A DNA stretch of 64,000 bases from Sophora flavescens (Eukaryota; Streptophyta; Magnoliopsida; Fabales; Fabaceae), in NCBI GenBank assembly GCA_030762895.1, contig CM061062.1, forward strand, positions 101,848,874 to 101,912,873, in the 5' to 3' direction. Shown piece by piece: positions 58,942 to 64,000 of this stretch. Both the position numbers and the translations under genes were made by a program. The notes under the pieces are model-generated. The model did not search any database. It had not been told where the DNA came from and was given only the letters and a program-made list of their open reading frames with translations. Each line of letters opens with the position of its first letter. Position 1 is the stretch's first letter.

Positions 58942-59099
58942 GTAACTTTTCTTGGAAACAGAATTCTTTGACTCAATTTGCATATATTTCATTATGAATT
59001 AGGTATACAGTATGCTTCTATACTGTTGCGTTTTAGTATATTAAAATTTTGTGCTTAATATCCGGTAATGTTTTGGCTCTATCACTAGCTCTCAAGGTC

Positions 59100-59356
59100 T
59101 AATAGTAGTTAACACCAGTAATAAAATCGTTACTTTTTTACAGAAAAATAAAGTTATTTCTTAAATTCAATACTCATTAAGTAAAAATAAAAATAATATT
59201 AGCAAAAAAGTATATTCTATCAATAAGTAATATCAATAGATAATAAGTAATAATCTTAGTTCATATTTTTAAATATATTATAATAATTCTTTTTATATTA
59301 AAATAATTTCAAAATATTAGAAAAAACATCATATAATAAATGCCCGTGCGAAAAGG
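59100..59356 (+). other. Possible Helitron 3' terminus
   Basis: A very AT-rich tract (TAATAATC, AATATTAG, ATAATAAATG) ends in GCCCGTGCGAAAAGGGG. In plant Helitrons an AT-rich tail often ends in CCCGTGCGNAGCACGGG plus CTRR. Here only one half of the stem is recognisable. Confidence 0.4.
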
Positions 59357-59479
59357 GGTGTGACCTTGAGATAAAAGATATAGAAGCAGCCTACGAGTTC
59401 ATCATCCAAATCCTCTCATGGGGCTAATATCATAGAGGTTGTAATAATATTACAAAAAGGGGTAAATTGTATTTTACAA

Positions 59480-60330
59480 ATTTAACCTTATTGTCTGTTT
59501 AAAATTTTCCACATAGAAAGGTAGATTTAAAGATACAGGTTTGCTAATTTGACACACATTTGCCAGACAACATACGTGCATCAGTATGAATAGTCACAAG
59601 TCATCATGCAGAAGATCAGTAAGAGATTGTAGATCAGAAGTGACGTATAAGATCAGAATGATTGTGCGTCATCAGAAGCATGTTTTTTATTTATTTTAAA
59701 TTTAAATTTTTTTTGTAAATAAAATTTTTGATTAAGTATGGGCATTCACCACATATTTGAAGGCATTCACCAGATAATTGAACTACGTTCACCAGATAAT
59801 CTAAGGCATCCACAAGCTAATTTAGTATAGGCATTCACCACATATTCAAAGGCATTCACCAGATAAGTGAACTACGTTCACCAGATAATCTAAGGCATCC
59901 AAAACTCGGTTTTAGTATGGGCATTCACCAGATATTCGAAGGTATTCACCAGATAATTGAACTACGTTCACCAGATACTCTAAGGCATCCAAAACTTGGT
60001 TTTAGTATGAGCATTCACCACATATTTGAAGGCATTCACCAGATAATTGAACTACGTTCACCAGATAATCTAAGGCATCCAAAACTTGGTTTTAGTATGG
60101 GCATTCACCACATATTTGAAGGCATTCACCAGATATTTGTACCCCGTTCACCAGATATTGACACATACTTAATCAAAAAATTTATTTAGAAAAAAAATTT
60201 TAAATTAAAAAAAAAAAAGTGCTACAATCAAGATACAGTGCAGCTCTGATGTCGCCTTTGTGCGACCTTCGTTCATACGGTGTACGTATGTTGTCCCAAA
60301 ATCTGTGTCAATTTATCATTTTTCTTAAAG
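59480..60330. repeat. Large inverted repeat enclosing a minisatellite
   Basis: Outer arms share TTGACACA and GACAACATACGT plus GTATGAA (left from about 59530, right inverted up to about 60312). Inner arms of about 45 bp are nearly perfect (left TTTTTGATTAAGTATG ending 59738, right CATACTTAATCAAAAAA from 60164). The arms flank the 90-bp repeat array. The right outer arm runs into pararetrovirus-like sequence, and weaker similarity extends outwards on the left to about 59490. Confidence 0.75.
59739..60165 (+). repeat. 90-bp higher-order minisatellite
   Basis: Almost five units of about 90 bp. Each unit contains three 22-bp sub-units built on ATTCACCAGATA or GTTCACCAGATA, plus a spacer with GCATCCAAAACTTGG. 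Because 90 is divisible by three, an artefactual frame with a 30-residue repeat (GIHHIFEGIHQI...) appears at 59917-60189. Confidence 0.88.
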
Positions 60331-60434
60331 ATAAGGGGACTATACGGAACTCCAATATTTTCAACGGTTTTGGTACCGTTAGTTTTATTATTCGATCCAT
60401 AATTTTAGTTTAGTAATTATAGCTTTTATTAAAT

Positions 60435-60608
60435 CTATCTCTCATATTCTTTACAATCACAGTATTCACAATGATATTCCATATGTCTATTGCATGCATC
60501 AGTAGCTTTAGTTTTTAATTCATGTATTAATTCTTTTAGTGTATCTTGATTAGTTAAATCTAGCATACTTAATTTGTGTATAAATTTTCCTATATTTTGA
60601 GAATCCAT
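60435..60608 (-). CDS. Small ORF after the primer site, unknown
   Basis: 57 codons from ATG 60606-60608 to TAG 60435-60437, starting 9 bp after the primer-site region. It is Lys/Asn rich and ends in a Cys-rich tail (HCEYCDC). Its place immediately after the primer site suggests a leader or first viral ORF. No function can be assigned. Confidence 0.4.
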   Translation of the reverse strand: MDSQNIGKFIHKLSMLDLTNQDTLKELIHELKTKATDACNRHMEYHCEYCDCKEYER

Positions 60609-60617
60609 AAGTACTTA

Positions 60618-60630
60618 GCTCTGATATCAA
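60618..60630 (-). other. tRNA-Met primer binding site of the pararetrovirus
   Basis: The minus strand reads TTGATATCAGAGC, one mismatch within the TGGTATCAGAGC core used by Caulimoviridae and many LTR elements. No LTR lies next to it, which argues for the pararetroviral intergenic region. Confidence 0.6.
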
Positions 60631-60639
60631 AATGGCACC

Positions 60640-61480
60640 ACCCTATTAATTTATTTTTTTGTTTTAATTATAATTTTATTCTCAGTTTTAGGGTAGTATT
60701 TATACATAATTTTAGTAGTATTCATGCATAATTTAGGTCACTAATAATTCATACCCGTATTCACTTATAGATTCATCTATTTCTACTAGTTCTTTAATTA
60801 TTTGTCTTCGTTCTTCTTTACGGAATGCTAAATGTACTCTTTATTGTACTTATTTTAGATAAAATTCTTCTTGCCAATGTTGATGCTTTAATTGGTTAAT
60901 TATTATTTGGTTACAATCTTTGGGTATTTTCATTGTTAATATACTTAATATTTCCTAATTCATTTAATCACCTAATAAGTCATATTCTTCATATATATCA
61001 GATAACGATAGTCTATCATACTCAAAAGCTAATTTTATTTCTTCCATGTAGTTCCATTCTATATCTAATAATATATGTGCTAAATAATAGTCTTCTTGTC
61101 TATACTGAGCTTTTATTTACTCAATTATTAATTGTTTACAATCAATGGTTAAGTCCATAATTAACACACTTATTATTTCTTTCTCTGTTTGATCATCAAA
61201 CTCTGAGTACATTTCCATTAATTAATAGAGCTAGATGAATTACTTTCTCGTTTTATAGTTTTTCTGGTTTCTTCATAATTTTCCATATTTATTAATGTAT
61301 TTTCTTTCTCTATTAGTCTTCTTTCAATCCATTTTCTATATCTATTATTTGGGTCTTTCTCTAAATAATAATCTAAGGTTCCTGTAAGATTTCTTATTTT
61401 ATTTTTAATTTAATATTTCTTGACTTAAAGTTAAACATCCAAAGTTCCTCTATATTTTTCATATTCTATTTCTTAAATAC
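60640..61480 (-). pseudogene. Degenerate viral coding-like stretch
   Basis: Minus-strand frames interrupted by stops include two similar blocks, LTIDCKQLIIE...QYRQEDYYLAH (about 61090-61150) and IPKDCNQIIINQLKHQHWQE (about 60860-60930), suggesting an internal duplication. Immediately after the movement-protein end a basic, Asn-rich piece (GTLDYYLEKDPNNRYRKWIE) is readable. No known domain. Confidence 0.4.
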
Positions 61481-61493
61481 TAAGCTAGGTCTC

Positions 61494-62010
61494 TTACTTG
61501 ATTTGATAATTTATTAATACTTTTATCTTCATCAGTTTTTCTGGTTCAGGAAAAGTAATTGGTTTTGGAATTTGTCTAAAACTTAATGATTTTGGATTTT
61601 TTATAGATATTCCTAATTCAGTTATTTCGTTTCTTTTTGGATAATAAATTTTTCCTATTTCTTCAAAAAGTCTTGGTATATCTATTCTATCATTATTTCT
61701 GAAAGTAATACTATGATGAGAATTTGTTAATGCATAATTAACACAGTAAGTAATTGAGAAGATTTTATCTCCTGGTCTCATTAAATTATTTCTTAAGAAT
61801 CTATGTTCTAAGGTTAAAGATTGATCTAATCTTTGGGTATCTATAGGAATTCCAATGTTTAGGTGGATTTCAAATTTTAGTTTAACATAAGCTAAATTTC
61901 CTTCAATAACTCCTAGTATTTTGTCCTTTGGATAAGTTATTCCATCATCTTTCAAAACTAACCTTATAGGTGAATTTATTCCTTCCTGAAAGGTAGCCTT
62001 AATTAAAACC
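61494..62010 (-). pseudogene. Movement protein (30K superfamily), C-terminal part
   Basis: The minus-strand frame contains FQEGINSPIRLVLKDD, GNLAYVKLKFEIHLNIG, LTLEHRFLRNN, CVNYALTNSHHSITF and DIPRLFEEIGK, the conserved order of the caulimovirid movement-protein core, which lines plasmodesmata tubules. It is open from the LTR junction at 62010 to a stop at about 61494. The nominal frame to 62036 starts inside the LTR, so those first residues are not viral. The N-terminal part lies beyond the solo LTR at 63783-64000, so the gene is disrupted. Confidence 0.75.
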
Positions 62011-63782
62011 TGTTGGTTGTGGCTTCTAATACTCAAGAAGGGGGGTTGAATTGAGTATTTGTTATTTTAAAAACTTTTCTCCTTTTTTCAAAAACTGAAA
62101 CTTTTTCTCAGTTTCTTGAAAAATGTCGTCAACCAACTTAAACCAAAATAAGTTTTTGCTAAGTGATAGATTGAAAACTTTATTCTTTTACAAGAAAGAG
62201 AGAGATGAAAAGATTGATTGAGATATTATGCATTCATAGATTTGCTCCTTAACAATTTGCCTAATTACACATTCATCAAATAAAGCAATTAAAAGAGTTA
62301 AGGGATAGAGATAAATGCAAATCGAGATTTATCCTGGTTCAGCTACCTCCTCTGGTAACCTACATCTAGTCCCCACTTTGCAGTGAGTTTTGTCCACTAA
62401 CAATCAAAACAATTACATGATTCTTTACAAAGCTTCACAACTCAGGTTCCTTCTACCCTGTGACAGCTTTCTAGAAAAAGCAATCTTGTAATCCCCAAGC
62501 GTCCCTTCTACTCTTGTCAAACCTCTAAGAGATTCCTTTTACTCTTAGATCAATACTCAGAGAGACACATTCTCTCCTTTCTTCTTCCTTTCTCAGTAAA
62601 ATAACTGAATTACAGATTCTAAGAAATCAGAAATTACAAATTGAAGTTCTAACAGAAATATATCAAGTATTCTCAATGAAAAAGCTCTCTCAAAGAATTT
62701 CGTGGTTAATCTCAGTATTGAGTGGATTCGTTGTTTAGAGAGTGTTTGCCCTAGCCTTTATATAGATGTTTGTCAAAATAGATCCGTTGGCATACTTCAA
62801 AAGTTAGTTAAGATCAAAACAAACTTTCATTGAAATGTTCAGTTATCAGTCAATCGATTGTCTAATCGATGTATTAATCAAAGATTCAATTTTTATAACT
62901 GAATATATCGATTGCCTAATCGATTGTGTTCTTGAAAAATCTTGATTTTGACTGATACATAGATGTGTACATGGATTGTGTTCTTGAAAAACACAAGAGT
63001 TCTCTACCCATAAGTCTTTATATCAAATGGTAAATCGATTGCATAATGGGTTTCAAAAGTCTTTGCCTCTGTTTGGGCTTATGCATCGATGTACTAATCG
63101 GTTGTTCTATCATTTTTAAAAGACTTAACTTCTGTTCTGTGTTTACATCGATGTATCAATCGATTGTATGCATGTTTGCATAAGTGTTGTCTTCTGTTTA
63201 GCCTTATGCATCGATTGGTCAATCGATTATAAGCTTCTCTTAAAAAGTGTCAGCTTTTGTTTCACCTTATACATCGATTGTGCAATCGATGTACTGAAGC
63301 TTGTTTTGCATTTTTACCAAGTCAGACACCATCAATCGATGTATACATTGATGTATACTTTTTATACATTGATGTACACATTGGTTTTCATTAAAGTTAG
63401 TTAATTAACTGAAAGTACGTCGATGTACACATAGATGTACAGAACTTTCAATTAACCCTTTTTCCTTCTAAGTTCATTTTACTATATGAAAACCTTTTAG
63501 TTTGTTTTTATGAGAGCTATTTCAAAAAGAAAAACTTAAAAATATTTCTTTACATTGATAATCTAATATTTCTTGAAATCCTTTGAGATTCTTCTTTGTA
63601 GTTCTTCATCTTCAAGCATTCCTTCATGATCCTTCTTTTGCTCCTTTGATCCTTTGCATCATTTTCCTTGCATTGATTATATCTTATACAAACAAACAAG
63701 TTTTGCAAGAAATTAGTGAATCAAAGTGTAATTCAAGTTAGTTTAGTCATTAATCAAAACATACTAAGGTCATTTTTATACA
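62011..63782 (-). mobile_element. Copia (SIRE/Maximus-like) solo LTR, 1772 bp, inside the movement-protein gene
   Basis: On the minus strand it begins TGTATAAAAATGACC and ends GCCACAACCAACA, with flanking AAACC (left, 62006-62010) and AAACA (right, 63783-63787), 4 of 5 matching. It shares the CTCAAGAAGGGGGGTTGAAT and TTATCCTGGTTCAGC/CTACATCTAGTCCCC blocks with the LTRs at 33.1 and 40.1 kb (opposite orientation). No internal region. Its middle is rich in ATCGAT/ATCGATT palindromes (62850-63430). Confidence 0.88.
62850..63430. repeat. ATCGAT palindrome-rich segment of the solo LTR
   Basis: CATCGATG and CAATCGATTG words occur around twenty times with variants such as CATTGATGTA, often in facing pairs about 10-14 bp apart. 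Confidence 0.8.
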
Positions 63783-64000
63783 AAACATGTATGACTCCTA
63801 TATGAATATATCCTATCTTTCTTCTATGCTCTTCTTTTTTAAATTCCTTTTTAATTCGGTTAATTTCTTTTTATTTAGTAATTGTAAACAAGTATTCCCT
63901 TGTGCTTCTGAGATATCAATTGGAATTTCATTAACTATCTTTCCATAGTATATAATATTTTCTTTCTGATTAAATCTTTTCATTATTCCTCCAAGTTTCT
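63783..64000 (-). pseudogene. Movement protein, N-proximal part (runs off window)
   Basis: The minus-strand frame is open from the window edge through RFNQKENIIYYGKIVNEIPI and IGYIHIGVIHV up to the LTR junction at 63783. The frame and family pattern fit directly upstream of the piece at 61494-62010. The start codon is probably outside the window. Confidence 0.65.

Larger units (their letters stand above)
47741..59360 (+). mobile_element. Helitron-like zone carrying host exon fragments (boundaries inferred)
   Basis: Within 11.6 kb there are plus-strand exon pieces resembling LysRS, EDRF1-like, a group-C-type bZIP, a nucleotide-sugar transporter and an NPH3 protein, all decayed and several still beside GT donor or AG acceptor sites. 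Such same-strand collections of unrelated genomic gene pieces are typical of Helitron capture. The right end has an AT-rich run followed by ATGCCCGTGCGAA (59340-59352), like the hairpin stem of many plant Helitrons, though the closing stem and CTRR end are not intact. The 5' TC end was not located. No Rep/helicase is seen. Confidence 0.45.
60331..64000 (-). mobile_element. Endogenous pararetrovirus (Caulimoviridae-like) remains
   Basis: On the minus strand, from right to left: the movement-protein gene (64000-61494, split by a solo LTR), a degenerate AT-rich coding-like stretch (61480-60640), a tRNA-Met primer site (60618-60630) and a small ORF (60608-60435). AT-rich codon use and several stops indicate an old, inactive copy. 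No coat-protein zinc finger, protease or RT was found in the window. The right end continues beyond 64000. Confidence 0.72.

Noticed and set aside
59917..60189. Protein with a 30-residue tandem repeat
   Set aside because: The frame is open only because 90-bp units are in phase; no start context and no conservation of codons over bases.
62011..62036. Start of the movement-protein frame at 62036
   Set aside because: These codons come from the solo LTR end. The viral sequence begins at 62010.

Overview
This is a plant nuclear window and almost certainly comes from a papilionoid legume. It is AT-rich, has spliced plant-type exons, and is filled with Ty1/copia, Ty3/gypsy (chromovirus and Tat/Ogre-like), L1-type and RTE-type LINE, MITE and Helitron-like sequence, plus an endogenous pararetrovirus. 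No complete host gene is present. The clearest host gene is exon 1 of an OBL1-like class-3 lipase on the minus strand, with a Ty1/copia element (1-4480) sitting in its first intron.

Layout. 1-4480: copia element, minus strand, pol intact but gag broken. 4504-4823: lipase exon 1, with a TATA box near 4911. About 4925-7230: intergenic sequence ending in a gypsy LTR piece. 7231-32826: a nested stack. An L1-type LINE was entered by a 5'-truncated RTE LINE (13-bp target duplication) and by a gypsy solo LTR (28782-31746, TSD GGTCA). The RTE LINE was in turn entered by a 19.3-kb LTR-internal-LTR-internal-LTR array (8870-28147, TSD ACCGT). About 32830-36430: a possible small minus-strand gene cut by a copia LTR. 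36690-39382: four MITE/TIR elements. 39383-42720: gypsy LTR piece split by a copia solo LTR (TSD ACTAT). About 42720-47740: 3' non-coding part of a Tat/Ogre-like element with a large minisatellite. About 47740-59360: a zone of decayed exon fragments from at least four unrelated host genes, all on the plus strand, ending in a Helitron-like 3' signature. About 59480-60330: an inverted repeat enclosing a 90-bp higher-order minisatellite. 60330-64000: minus-strand pararetrovirus remains, whose movement-protein gene is split by a 1772-bp copia solo LTR.

How it works together: this is a layered record of transposition and decay rather than a functional gene set. The most informative points are four. 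The middle LTR of the triple array is a mosaic of the outer two, as expected from unequal crossing-over. The array's internal region carries the same decayed integrase twice, so it is a non-autonomous family. Exon pieces of several genes (LysRS, EDRF1-like, bZIP, nucleotide-sugar transporter, NPH3) keep their splice sites. The pararetrovirus block has a movement-protein gene, a tRNA-Met primer site and a small ORF, with no recognisable coat or polymerase region between them.
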